Program-made: the position numbers and the translations under genes
The notes under the pieces: model-generated
What the model was told of the DNA's origin: nothing
Database searches by the model: none
Seen by the model: the letters and a program-made list of their open reading frames with translations, nothing else
In this document: positions 1 through 9,088 of the stretch, one piece after another
How positions within the stretch are numbered: the stretch's first letter is position 1
Layout: each line of letters starts with the position of its first letter
Origin: Pedobacter sp. AK013
GTDB lineage: Bacteria > Bacteroidota > Bacteroidia > Sphingobacteriales > Sphingobacteriaceae
DNA length: 64,000 bases
NCBI RefSeq assembly: GCF_014205835.1
Contig: NZ_JACHCQ010000010.1
Span: 1-64,000 of the forward strand
Direction of reading: 5' to 3'

Positions 1-223
1 GGACCTTAGAAATAGATTTTAAAACATAAACAACCTTAATTAGCCAATAAGCCTTATTTATCTTCAATAATCAATTTTAACCGGACAACAGTGAAATAAA
101 TTCAGCATGACGATTGAAATAAAGGGGAATTAAAAAAGTAATTACATCTTTCATTTTCCAATTGAAAAAATGCATAAAAAATTGCTTCGCCATACTTCCT
201 TTGCAAGGACGAAATAATAATGC
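1..223. other. Intergenic leader of window
   Basis: AT-rich sequence before the 3' end of smc. I see no open reading frame with coding character, no tRNA and no clear terminator. A fragment near 105-118 (cagcatgacgatt) resembles one arm of the CGTCAT palindromic repeats found elsewhere in the window. Confidence 0.5.
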
Positions 224-3200
224 TTACGCTGCTACTTCCCTTAAATCTACCGCTACAACCCTCGAAACACCCTGCTCTACCATGGTTACCCCATAAATGA
301 TATCGGTACTGGCAATGGTGCGTTTATTATGTGATACGATGATAAACTGCGATTGATCAGAGAATTTACGGATAATATTATTGAATTTATCGATGTTAGT
401 ATCATCCAAAGGTGCATCAACCTCATCGAAAATACAGAAAGGTGCGGGTTTTAACAGGTAAAGCGAAAACAACAGGGCCGTAGCCGTCAATGTTTTTTCT
501 CCACCAGATAACTGATTGATAGATAAAGGCCTTTTCCCTTTCGGACGGGCAACAATATCAATATCGGCCTCCAAGGGATTATTAATATCAGATAAAATCA
601 GGTCGCAGCTATCCTCTTCATTAAATAAAGAGCGGAAAACCACAATAAAGTGCTCACGGGCCTGGGTAAAGGCCTGCATAAATTTATCTTTAGCCGTATC
701 GTCTATCTCTTTAATTGTTTGTAAAAGATCGGTTTTGGCTGCATTAAGATCCTTTTTTTGATTCTGGATAAAAGTATAACGTTCTTCCATTTCTTTAAAG
801 GCCTCCATCGCCATAGAGTTAATGGCGCCAAATTCGTCAAGTTGACGTTTCATCCGCTCTACCTTTTGGCGTAGATCGAACTCACTTTCCAAAGCTTCAA
901 TTTCGGTGTCTGTTTCTAAAAGATCATTGATATCGATGTTGAATTCGACGGCTAATCGTTCTTTTAAGGCATTCAGATCTATCTTTAATGCGTTCTTTTT
1001 ATCCTTGATTTCGGTTAATAAGAAATCGGTTTCTTCGCGCGTTTTACGGATATTGGTCAGGTCGTTTTCAACCTCGTTAATGCTCCCCTTGCTTGTGAAA
1101 TAAGCTTGTTCGGCTTCAGCAAGCCCTTTTTCCATCTCTTCACGTTGTTGATACATCTCTAAAAGTGTATCGTCGTTGAGATCAGTGTGCTGTAAAGTTG
1201 CCGTAATTTGGGTCAGTGCTTCCTGTAATTCTTTATCGTTTTGGGCAATCCGCTTATTTAAAGCTTCTTCCTGAACAAAACGATAATCTAAATCTTTTTC
1301 CAAGCCTGATAATTTATTTTGTTGTTGGTGGAAACGGATATTATCCTGGTTATATTTGCCCGCACTTTCGTTTACCTGGTCGGCAATTTCCTGATAATTT
1401 AGTTGTTGCTCCTGCAAATTAATATGAGCTTCCTGCTGGTCTTTTTGCAATTGAACCAATGCAGGCAATTTTTCAGACAAGGCTTTCTCTATTGATACAA
1501 TCTTTTGGGCAATATCTGTTTTACGGTTTTCGCTTGTCGTAATAAACTCCTGATACTGATCGCGACGGGTTTGCACAGAAATATGTTCGTTGTTTAAGCG
1601 GTTCATTTCTTGCTGCAAAGCATTGATCTGATTGATTTTTGAAGCTTCTTTTAATGTAAATATATTATCAGTTTCTGCTTTTATTGCCGCATTATATTGA
1701 TTGATCAACGATTCTGATGCCTTGATTTCTTTTGCCAGATTTTCTAAATTCTTGGCACGACCAATTCTTTTCCCTTCAAATAAACCTACCGATCCACCTG
1801 CCAAAGTGAATTTGGTTTGGGCATATTTTCCGTTCTTAGCCAAAATGGTTAAACTTTCGCTTGGCGTGGTTTTAAATAAATGCTCTTGTTCAGCTACTGC
1901 GATGTACACATTTTGTAAGAGCAGGTTGCAAAGGTGCTGGTATTTTTTGTCGACCTCTATTACCGATAAAGCCGAAATAAGCCCTTCGTGAGTGCCGATA
2001 ACAGGATTTTTATCGGGAACATTCTCTAAAATGAAAAAGTTTGCCCTGCCACGGCTGGCGTCAGTTAAAAGGTTAATGGCCTGTACTGCATCTGCATACT
2101 GATCAACAACGTAGTGATTCATTACCGGTTCCAGGTAATTTTCTATCGCTACGCGGTAATCTTCATTACAGAATAAAATATCAGAAAGGAGCAGGGCACT
2201 TTTAGCAAACGCATTATTCTTCTTTAAAAAACGGATCGATTCTGGGAAACCTTCCAGGCTGTCTACCAGCGATTTCGTGAGGTTATACTCGTTCTGCTTG
2301 GCATCTTTTTTACGGTTTTCTGCCGTAAGTTTTTCTTTGTTTGCACCCAGGTTGATTTCTGAAGCGGCTAATTTTTCTTTTAAGATTTCTTCGGCTTCCG
2401 TTAGGTTTTTAATATTGGCCTGCTTTTCCCTTACCTGAATATCTAGTTCGGCCAAAGCATGATCAAAAGCCTTTAATTCTAACGTTTTGGTTTCGGTATC
2501 ATCAACATTCCGGTTGGTTTCCTGCACCAGAGCATCTTTTTGGATATTCAGGATATCGATTTCCTTTTGCGATTGATATACTTGATTTTGCAACTCGTTA
2601 ACCGATTTGATCAGGTTATCAATTCTGTTCTTTTCGGTTTGCTGCTGCTCGCGTAAAGTATCAAGCGTAGATTTTAAGCTTTTTAAATCAGATTCCAGCC
2701 GGTTAAAAACCTCAGTTTCTGTTAAAACTTCTTCATTTAAACGTTTGATATTGTATTTAATGTGGTTAACCTGATTTTTATCTTTTTCGAGCTCGCCAGA
2801 TAAACGTGTTTCTTTTTCCTGTAAAAAACGCATCTGTTCGTTCTTTACTTTTTTCTCACTCTCGTAAGCACGAATTTTGGAAACAAACTCATTTGTGGCC
2901 TTTTGTTGTACAGAAAGGTTCTTTTCCTGACTGATACTGCCTAATTTAAGTTTTTGCAGCTCAGCTTCACCGGTATCTATTTTGGTGCTGAGTTCTGTGC
3001 GGTTTACCTGCAGATTTTGCTCCTGTGTTTCTAAAGCATTTAAGTCGGTACGGAAGAAGGCAATACGGTGTGTGGCCAACTGAACACTCAGTTCTCGGTA
3101 TTGCTCTTTTAACTTATAATAACGTTCAGCTTTACGTGCCTGATTCTCTAAGGTTTTAAGGTTTTTTTCGATCTCGAAAAGTAAATCCTCAACCCGTTCT

Positions 3201-3763
3201 AAATCAGCTTCGGTATCTTTTAACTTGCTGAAAGTCTGTTTTTTGCGTAATTTATATTTCGAAATTCCCGATGCTTCTTCAAATAAAGAACGACGGCTAT
3301 GTTCTTTGTTGGTAATAATTTCATCAACCATTTTCAACTCAATGATCGAATAACTATCAGAGCCGATTCCGGTATCCAGAAAAAGGTCGGTAATGTCTTT
3401 TAACCTACATTGAACATCGTTTAAGCGATACTCACTATCGCCATTTCTATAGAGTTTACGGGTTACGGTAACCTGCGAGTAGGCTGTAGGAAGGATGTTT
3501 TTTGTATTATCGAAGCTTAATGAAACCTCGGCGAGCTGTGCCTGTTTTCGGTTTTTTGTTCCATTGAAAATGATGTTCTCCATCTTTTCAGAACGAAGTG
3601 CTTTGGTACTCTGCTCGCCCAAAACCCAGCGCATGGCATCAATTACATTAGATTTTCCGCAACCGTTAGGACCAACAATAGCAGTAACACCCTCATTAAA
3701 ATTGATGGTCACTTTATCGCCAAAGCTCTTAAAACCTTTAATTTCTAACCTAGTAAGTTGCAT
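224..3763 (-). CDS. smc: Chromosome segregation protein SMC
   Basis: SMC ATPase, the core subunit of the bacterial condensin that compacts and separates newly replicated chromosomes; acts on the nucleoid, normally with ScpA and ScpB, which are not in this window. The 1179-residue length is typical. Visible architecture: N-terminal ATPase half with Walker A GPNGCGKS at residues 31-38, a long coiled coil, a globular hinge around residues 505-680, a returning coiled coil, then the C-terminal ATPase half with signature LSGGEK near 1085 and Walker B CIFDE near 1110. The ATG at 3763 begins MQLTRLEIKGFKSF, the usual SMC start. Transcribed alone on the minus strand; the next gene upstream, the helicase, also reads minus but is separated by about 250 bp containing a palindromic repeat. 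Identification is secure. Confidence 0.97.
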   Translation of the reverse strand: MQLTRLEIKGFKSFGDKVTINFNEGVTAIVGPNGCGKSNVIDAMRWVLGEQSTKALRSEKMENIIFNGTKNRKQAQLAEVSLSFDNTKNILPTAYSQVTVTRKLYRNGDSEYRLNDVQCRLKDITDLFLDTGIGSDSYSIIELKMVDEIITNKEHSRRSLFEEASGISKYKLRKKQTFSKLKDTEADLERVEDLLFEIEKNLKTLENQARKAERYYKLKEQYRELSVQLATHRIAFFRTDLNALETQEQNLQVNRTELSTKIDTGEAELQKLKLGSISQEKNLSVQQKATNEFVSKIRAYESEKKVKNEQMRFLQEKETRLSGELEKDKNQVNHIKYNIKRLNEEVLTETEVFNRLESDLKSLKSTLDTLREQQQTEKNRIDNLIKSVNELQNQVYQSQKEIDILNIQKDALVQETNRNVDDTETKTLELKAFDHALAELDIQVREKQANIKNLTEAEEILKEKLAASEINLGANKEKLTAENRKKDAKQNEYNLTKSLVDSLEGFPESIRFLKKNNAFAKSALLLSDILFCNEDYRVAIENYLEPVMNHYVVDQYADAVQAINLLTDASRGRANFFILENVPDKNPVIGTHEGLISALSVIEVDKKYQHLCNLLLQNVYIAVAEQEHLFKTTPSESLTILAKNGKYAQTKFTLAGGSVGLFEGKRIGRAKNLENLAKEIKASESLINQYNAAIKAETDNIFTLKEASKINQINALQQEMNRLNNEHISVQTRRDQYQEFITTSENRKTDIAQKIVSIEKALSEKLPALVQLQKDQQEAHINLQEQQLNYQEIADQVNESAGKYNQDNIRFHQQQNKLSGLEKDLDYRFVQEEALNKRIAQNDKELQEALTQITATLQHTDLNDDTLLEMYQQREEMEKGLAEAEQAYFTSKGSINEVENDLTNIRKTREETDFLLTEIKDKKNALKIDLNALKERLAVEFNIDINDLLETDTEIEALESEFDLRQKVERMKRQLDEFGAINSMAMEAFKEMEERYTFIQNQKKDLNAAKTDLLQTIKEIDDTAKDKFMQAFTQAREHFIVVFRSLFNEEDSCDLILSDINNPLEADIDIVARPKGKRPLSINQLSGGEKTLTATALLFSLYLLKPAPFCIFDEVDAPLDDTNIDKFNNIIRKFSDQSQFIIVSHNKRTIASTDIIYGVTMVEQGVSRVVAVDLREVAA

Positions 3764-3892
3764 GGTTTGTAATCGGGAGAACCAGCCTCAATATTAAGGA
3801 TAATTTTGTGTTTTTTCAAGTGATTTTAACCGCAAAGGTTGCGGAAAGAAAAGCATAGAGAGCACTGAGTTGGACATAATTTTAATACCACT

Positions 3893-3964
3893 CGTCATGC
3901 TGAACTTGATTCAGCATCTATTTGTTTTACCTATAAAAGACCCTGAAACAAGTTCAGGATGACG
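3893..3964. repeat. CGTCAT-type palindromic repeat
   Basis: Two 16-base arms (3893-3908 and 3949-3964) are inverted copies of one another with a single mismatch; each begins or ends with CGTCAT/ATGACG. Inside the left arm is a smaller palindrome, CTGAA-cttga-TTCAG. The element lies between smc and the helicase gene and belongs to a family seen again near 6421, 6695 and 61990. It could fold into a long hairpin in RNA or DNA. Confidence 0.75.
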
Positions 3965-4019
3965 AATCAACGTTATTTTCCGTGCATCTGAGTTTTCGTG
4001 GCTAAATGGAAATCTGCGT

Positions 4020-6359
4020 TTATTTTACAATCATCAGTTTTGCAAATTTAAGCAATAATTGCTTGTTGCCTAAACCTTGAAAGAATACAGTGGCTTTTAC
4101 ATCTGGTAAAGCTCCTTCTAAACTGATAATTTTTCCGAAGCCAAATTTTTCGTGTTCTACTTCCATACCGCCCTGAAATTCGTGTGGTTGTGAAGGGGTA
4201 AAGCCAGAGGTTGGTACATGTGCTTTTGCCAGTAGTGATGTAGTTTTTGGACGGGCTGGCGGGGCAGAAGTAGTTGCGCCGGCTGCTGGTTTGGGTTTGC
4301 TAAAGAAATCTCGCGGCTGTGAGGTCCATGTTTTGCGATCATCATCAAAATTACCTTCAAAACTGTTCGATTTGGCTGGTTTAACATCCAATTCTAAAAA
4401 CTTCGGATTAATTTCGTTGATGAAACGGCTTGGTTCGCAGTTGGTTAAGGTTCCCCAGCGGTAACGCGAAGTAGCATAGGTAAGTGTTAATTTTACTTCA
4501 GCACGGGTAATGGCCACATAAAATAAACGACGCTCTTCTTCTAAATCAGTACGATTAGTTAACGACATTTGCGAAGGAAATAGATTTTCTTCCAATCCTA
4601 CTATAAACACGTTTTTAAACTCTAAACCTTTGGCCGAGTGGATGGTCATTAAAGAAACGGTATCCTTATTCTTGTCACCGTCTTTATCATCATTGGTTAA
4701 AAGAGCAACATCCTGCATAAAGATATCCAGTCCTTTTTCCTCAATGTCTTCGCGCTCCGCAAACTCTTTAATACCGTTTAATAGTTCTTGAATATTTTCG
4801 TATCTCGAACGTCCTTCAACACTATCATCGGTATATAATTCTTTTAAAATACCTGCATGCTGGGCAATAAACAAAGCCGTATCATAAGCATCTAGCTTTT
4901 TAGCCTCTGCCTGAAAGCTTTGCACCATCGTGGCAAAATCGTTCAATTGATTGGCTAAACGCCCATCTACATATTCATGTGCATTCGAAATTACATCCCA
5001 CATGGTTTTTCCATGTTGGTCTGCCGCAACAATAATTTTATCAATCGAGGTGTCGCCAATACCACGCTTAGGATAATTAATTACGCGTTTTATAGCCTCT
5101 TCATCCTTAGGATTAAAAGTTAAACGGAAATACGCAATTAAATCTTTAATCTCTTTGCGTTGGTAAAAAGACTGGCCGCCATATATCCGATAGGGAATAT
5201 TTAGCTTGCGTAAACCTTCCTCCATTGCCCTGCTTTGCGCGTTGGTACGGTATAAAATGGCAAAATCGTTATATTGATATCCTTTTGTACTTCGTTCTTG
5301 AATAATGGCTTCGGCAACTAATTTACCCTCCTCATTATCGGTAAAAGCCCGCGAAACCTTAATACGGTCACCAGGTTCGTTGTCTGAAAAAACGTTCTTT
5401 TCGAGCTGGTTTTTATTGTTAGCGATAATACTGCTCGCTGCATCAACAATATTTTGGGTAGAACGATAATTCTGTTCTAATTTATAAACCTTTAAATCAG
5501 GATAATCGCGTTCGAAATTTAAAATATTCTGAATGTTTGCACCACGGAAAGCGTAAATACTCTGTGCATCATCACCCACTACACAAATGTTTTGATAAGC
5601 AGCAGCCAGTTTTTTCACAATGGTATACTGTGAAAAGTTGGTATCCTGGTACTCATCCACCATCAGGTACCTGAATTTCTGTTGATATTTATTTAAAACA
5701 TCAGGGTGTTCTTTTAACAGGATATTGGTTTTGAACAATAAATCGTCGAAATCCATTGCACCCGCCCTAAAACAACGTTTAGCATAGGTTTCGTAAATCT
5801 GACCAATTAAGGGGCGTTTATTCTGAATATCTTCGGCCTGTATCTGATCGTTAGACTGGTATTCGCCCCATGAAATTAAATTATTTTTGGCTGATGAAAT
5901 TCTGTTGAAAACAAAGTTTGCTGCATATAATTTATCATCCAGTTGCATTTCTTTCAAAATTGCACGGATTACACTTTTACTATCATCAGTATCGTAAATG
6001 GTAAAATTACTTGGATAACCTATTTTCTCGGCCTCTACCCGTAAAATTTTTGCAAAAACAGAGTGAAAAGTACCCATCCAGATGTTCTTTGCCTCTGCGC
6101 CAACCACTTTACTAATACGCTCACGCATATCCTTACTCGCTTTATTGGTAAAGGTGAGCACCAAAATATTAAATGGATCGGTGCCGGTTTGAATGAGGTG
6201 GGCTACACGAAAGGTAATTACCCTGGTTTTGCCCGAACCGGCACCCGCAACAATCATTACCGGTCCTTTTGTGTTCTCTACTGCTGCTCTTTGTTGTGGG
6301 TTTAATCCTGCTAAATAATCCAAATCGGCTCCTGTTTTTTTGAGGTTCAAAAATAACAA
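4020..6359 (-). CDS. pcrA: ATP-dependent DNA helicase, PcrA/UvrD type
   Basis: Superfamily 1A 3'-5' DNA helicase for repair and for removing obstacles from DNA. Walker A AGAGSGKTR lies at residues 38-46, followed by motif II VDEYQDTN and the motif IV-VI region (QNYRST, TIHSAKGLEF, VAITRA). The last 50 or so residues form a small beta-rich tail (VEHEKFGFGKI) like the Tudor-type RNA-polymerase-binding tail of PcrA. Start choice is unsure: the frame opens with TTG at 6359 and has no ATG near the N-terminus; a second TTG at 6323 would give MDYLAGLNPQQ, which matches how relatives usually begin, so 6323 is my preferred true start. UvrD is the alternative name; the tail favours PcrA. Confidence 0.93.
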   Translation of the reverse strand: MLFLNLKKTGADLDYLAGLNPQQRAAVENTKGPVMIVAGAGSGKTRVITFRVAHLIQTGTDPFNILVLTFTNKASKDMRERISKVVGAEAKNIWMGTFHSVFAKILRVEAEKIGYPSNFTIYDTDDSKSVIRAILKEMQLDDKLYAANFVFNRISSAKNNLISWGEYQSNDQIQAEDIQNKRPLIGQIYETYAKRCFRAGAMDFDDLLFKTNILLKEHPDVLNKYQQKFRYLMVDEYQDTNFSQYTIVKKLAAAYQNICVVGDDAQSIYAFRGANIQNILNFERDYPDLKVYKLEQNYRSTQNIVDAASSIIANNKNQLEKNVFSDNEPGDRIKVSRAFTDNEEGKLVAEAIIQERSTKGYQYNDFAILYRTNAQSRAMEEGLRKLNIPYRIYGGQSFYQRKEIKDLIAYFRLTFNPKDEEAIKRVINYPKRGIGDTSIDKIIVAADQHGKTMWDVISNAHEYVDGRLANQLNDFATMVQSFQAEAKKLDAYDTALFIAQHAGILKELYTDDSVEGRSRYENIQELLNGIKEFAEREDIEEKGLDIFMQDVALLTNDDKDGDKNKDTVSLMTIHSAKGLEFKNVFIVGLEENLFPSQMSLTNRTDLEEERRLFYVAITRAEVKLTLTYATSRYRWGTLTNCEPSRFINEINPKFLELDVKPAKSNSFEGNFDDDRKTWTSQPRDFFSKPKPAAGATTSAPPARPKTTSLLAKAHVPTSGFTPSQPHEFQGGMEVEHEKFGFGKIISLEGALPDVKATVFFQGLGNKQLLLKFAKLMIVK

Positions 6360-6394
6360 TTCCTATCGCTTTTTGCCAAAGTTGTTAGTAATTA

Positions 6395-6954
6395 GTTAAA
6401 AACCAAAAGTCATATTTTATCGTTCGTCATTCTGAGCTTGTTTCAGAATCTATTGGACAAAGACTTCTGTGTTTACAATGATAATTGAATCATGCTTTAT
6501 GTCGAATTAATTATCACTAAGGTAAATTCTTTACATTGGTTTTTAGAAAAGCTACATCTGTATTTCATCGGCTTCGGTAGTCCTTTGCTTTGCTCATACA
6601 CCTGCAGGCCTTAAGCGCTGGGCCGGTATCCGCTTCGCCAAGGTTTATTTAATTGGGCTTGTGCTACTATTAAGGGTTAAAACCCCAAAGTTATCGTTCG
6701 TCATTCTGAACTTGTTTCAGAATCTATTAGGCAAAGACTTCTGTGCTTACAATGGTAATTGAATCATGTTTTATATCGAATTAATTGTCGCTAAGGTAAA
6801 TTCTTTACATTGGTTTTTAGAAAAGCTACATCTGTATTTCATCGGCTTCGGTAGTCCTTTGCTTTGCTCATACACCTGCAGGCCTTAAGCGCTGGGCCGG
6901 TATCCGCTTCGCCAAGGTTTATTTAATTGGGCTTGTGCTATTATTAGGGTTAAT
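6395..6954. repeat. Tandem duplication of a ~274 bp intergenic segment
   Basis: Two nearly identical copies lie head to tail with a 274 bp offset: cgttcgtcattctga begins at 6421 and again at 6695, and the copies end with gcttgtgct..ttaagggttaa at about 6680 and 6953. Differences are scattered single bases, so the duplication is not brand new. Each copy contains a CGTCATTCTGA palindrome at its left end and a GC-richer stretch (gcaggccttaagcgctgggcc) at its right. No reading frame with coding character. It fills most of the 705 bp gap between the helicase and the DUF493 gene. Confidence 0.85.
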
Positions 6955-7064
6955 GGAAATACCCTCAAAACAATCAAAATCGTAAGATTTTCAATTAAAT
7001 AATGTAGTATGCTGCCAGAATTACACATAGATGGTTTAGGTATGGAATTTGATATAGTCTGCTC

Positions 7065-7388
7065 ATGGAAGAGAAAAGAATAAATAAGGATATTGAATTT
7101 ACAGATATCCCTGATGGAGCAAATACAGATATTTACGCCAATTTAAAAGAGAAACTGGAAAGTGTTGAGCAGTTTCCAGGTGTTTATAATTTTAAATTTA
7201 TTGTCACTGGCGGGCTAGACAAAATACAAGATTTACGTGTTATTTTACCTGATGATGAGTTTATTGAACATGCCTCAAAAACCGGAAAATATGTTTCGAT
7301 TACAGTAAAAAAGCCAGTGCAAAATGCTGATGAAGTTATAGCTGTTTATAAACAAGTGGGTAACATCAAAGGAATTATGATACTGTAG
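7065..7388 (+). CDS. DUF493 (YbeD-like) family protein
   Basis: A 107-residue protein. Residues from about 35 onward (FPGVYNFKFIVTG ... GKYVSITVKKPVQNADEV ... IKGIMIL) show the pattern of the small alpha-beta DUF493/YbeD fold: an F-K-hydrophobic strand, a conserved GKY(V/I)S(I/V)TV strand, a helix with a VIAVYKQV core, and a terminal G-hydrophobic strand. The family's biochemical role is not settled; the fold resembles ACT-type ligand-binding domains, so a regulatory role is plausible but not shown. It stands alone, with long repeat-filled gaps on both sides. The ATG at 7065 is the only sensible start. Confidence 0.75.
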   Translation: MEEKRINKDIEFTDIPDGANTDIYANLKEKLESVEQFPGVYNFKFIVTGGLDKIQDLRVILPDDEFIEHASKTGKYVSITVKKPVQNADEVIAVYKQVGNIKGIMIL

Positions 7389-7722
7389 GCGCTCCCGCAT
7401 ATTTAAAATGATTTTCTTTTGGTTTTAAAAAAGCTCGATTCGTATTTCATTTTGAGGTTGCAGTTTGTAGCTATGCTGTTCCTAACCTGATGGCAGCGAC
7501 AGTCCCGAAGCATGAGGGCTACAGCGAACAGCAGGGCTGCAATCTCCAATGGAAAATTAGCCTTTCATTTCCAATCAATAAAAAAAATAGTCTATTTATC
7601 GTCTAATTTTCTTTTCGGAGCGCAATGACTGTGTAGGTAATCAAGTCGGTTCCGGTGCTTCCCTTTGTCTTGTCTCCTTGCTATAGGGGTAATGCTTCAC
7701 TGAGGTTTATATGATGTGATAA
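7389..7722. other. Non-coding gap with degenerate repeat remnants
   Basis: A 334 bp gap between DUF493 and the HxlR gene. It contains phrases shared with other gaps: the reverse complement of tgcaacctcaaaatgaaa (compare about 36105-36123) and ccgaagcatgagggc (compare about 14155-14170). No open frame or RNA gene is apparent. It reads as a decayed copy of a dispersed intergenic element. Confidence 0.5.
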
Positions 7723-8076
7723 TTAAACAGAGCCATTTTTAATGGCCCAATCTACCATCGAATCTAATACCTGAAATAGATCCTGTCCCGATTTTGTGAG
7801 GCTGTACGCAACTACAGGAGGAATAACGGCTTGCGCATCTCGATGAACAAGGTCATCACTTTGCAATTGCTTTAAGTGCTGTATAAGCATTTTCTCCGTA
7901 ATCTGTGGTATAGCACGTTTTAACTCACTGTAACGTTTTGGCCCACTCATTAAATGAAAAATAATGATCGGCTTCCAATAACCACCAATTTTCTCCATTA
8001 CAAAAGTAACAGGGCAGCTGGTTAATGCTACGCCTTTATTAAAATTACGGGTCGAACTTTCTTTAACAGCTGTCAT
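7723..8076 (-). CDS. HxlR-family transcriptional regulator
   Basis: A 117-residue winged-helix DNA-binding protein of the HxlR family. Visible are the family landmarks: CPVTFVMEKIGGYWKP beginning at Cys21, the recognition-helix region (RYSELKRAIPQITEKML), the HLKQLQSDDLVHR turn and the wing/closing helix (VAYSLTKSGQDL). Cys21 occupies the position used as a redox or electrophile sensor in QorR/YodB/HypR-type members. The gene is transcribed away from the NmrA-type reductase at 8158, an arrangement known for qorR-qorB, so it probably represses that gene and itself in response to quinones, aldehydes or oxidants. That link is inference from context. Confidence 0.9.
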   Translation of the reverse strand: MTAVKESSTRNFNKGVALTSCPVTFVMEKIGGYWKPIIIFHLMSGPKRYSELKRAIPQITEKMLIQHLKQLQSDDLVHRDAQAVIPPVVAYSLTKSGQDLFQVLDSMVDWAIKNGSV

Positions 8077-8092
8077 AGTTACATACTTTGGG

Positions 8093-8131
8093 GTAAGTAC
8101 TTGTATAAAAGTAAGTACAAATATAGCTTTG
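8093..8131 (+). promoter_or_regulatory. Promoter of the NmrA-type gene with candidate HxlR operator
   Basis: A good Bacteroidota promoter: TTG at 8101-8103, a 20 bp spacer, then TAGCTTTG (TAnnTTTG) at 8124-8131. GTAAGTAC occurs twice, at 8093-8100 and 8111-8118, flanking the -33 element. This repeated octamer in the divergent intergenic space is the best candidate for HxlR binding. Confidence 0.6.
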
Positions 8132-8157
8132 TATTCAATATTTAAAAATAAAAAATC

Positions 8158-9042
8158 ATGAAAATAACATTAACAGGATCTACAGGTAATATTACAAAAC
8201 CTTTAGCCGAAATATTGGTGGCTAAAGGTCATGAAGTCACAGTTATTAGCAGTAACGTTGATAGAGCCGAAGAAATTAAATCGCTGGGTGCAATACCTTT
8301 AATTGGTAGTGTAAGTGATACAGAATTTTTAAAAGATGCTTTCGCTGGCGCTGGCGCCATTTACACCATGGTTCCTCCAAATTTTGCAGCACCAAACTTC
8401 AGAGCATATATTAAAGGTATCGGCGAAAATTATGCTGTCGCTATAAAAGAGTCGGGGGTTAAAAAAGTTGTGAATTTAAGTAGTGTAGGTGCAGATCTGC
8501 CGGATGGAACTGGCCCAATTGCTGGTTTGCATGACGTAGAGAATATTTTTGCCGCATTAAATGGGGTAGATGTAAAACATTTGCGTGCCGGTTATTTCTA
8601 TATCAACTTTTTAGCCAACATCGATATGGCCAAACATGCAAACATATTGGGATCTAATTTTGGTGCCGGTGCAAAACTTGTTTTGGTACACCCCCGTAAC
8701 ATTGCCGAGGTAGCAGCCGAGGTATTAGAAAGCAATTTTATAGGTAAAACCTTACAGTATGTAGCAAGCGATGATGAAAGTACTCCTGCTGATGTTGCAA
8801 AAGTATTAGGAACTGCAGTGGGTAAACCAGAATTGCCATGGATAGAATTTAGCGACGAAGATGCATTGAACGGAATGGTAGGAGCAGGTTTACCTGAAGA
8901 AATAGCCAAAAGCTATGTAGAAATGGGCGATGCGATCAGAAGCAATAAACTTTTTGTAGATTATTACAAAAACAGGCCTGTTTTAGGTAACATTAAACTT
9001 AAGGATTTCGCTGCAGATTTTGCTTCAGCATATCATAGCTAA
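8158..9042 (+). CDS. NmrA-type NAD(P)-binding reductase (QorB-like)
   Basis: A 294-residue atypical short-chain dehydrogenase/NmrA-family protein. The N-terminus carries a Rossmann beta-alpha-beta with TGSTGNI at residues 6-12, then a second strand ending in VISSN, as in NAD(P)H-binding NmrA/QorB proteins. The middle contains VKKVVNLSSVGAD, the usual fourth strand with the conserved Ser. The catalytic Tyr-x-x-x-Lys of classical SDRs is not evident, again like NmrA/QorB. The likely role is NAD(P)H-dependent reduction of a quinone or similar electrophile, or redox sensing. It is divergent from a redox-type HxlR regulator, and the two probably form one detoxification module. Gene ends just before a bidirectional terminator. 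Confidence 0.85.
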   Translation: MKITLTGSTGNITKPLAEILVAKGHEVTVISSNVDRAEEIKSLGAIPLIGSVSDTEFLKDAFAGAGAIYTMVPPNFAAPNFRAYIKGIGENYAVAIKESGVKKVVNLSSVGADLPDGTGPIAGLHDVENIFAALNGVDVKHLRAGYFYINFLANIDMAKHANILGSNFGAGAKLVLVHPRNIAEVAAEVLESNFIGKTLQYVASDDESTPADVAKVLGTAVGKPELPWIEFSDEDALNGMVGAGLPEEIAKSYVEMGDAIRSNKLFVDYYKNRPVLGNIKLKDFAADFASAYHS

Positions 9043-9048
9043 TTAAAG

Positions 9049-9088
9049 CATAACAGTTGTTCGGTTTAGCAGTCGGACAACTGTTATG
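9049..9088. terminator. Bidirectional terminator between convergent genes
   Basis: A 15-base inverted repeat (arms 9049-9063 and 9074-9088, one G-T mismatch, 10-base loop) fills the gap between the reductase stop codon and the stop of the convergent PH-domain gene. U-runs are weak on both strands, so it may terminate in combination with other factors. Confidence 0.65.
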
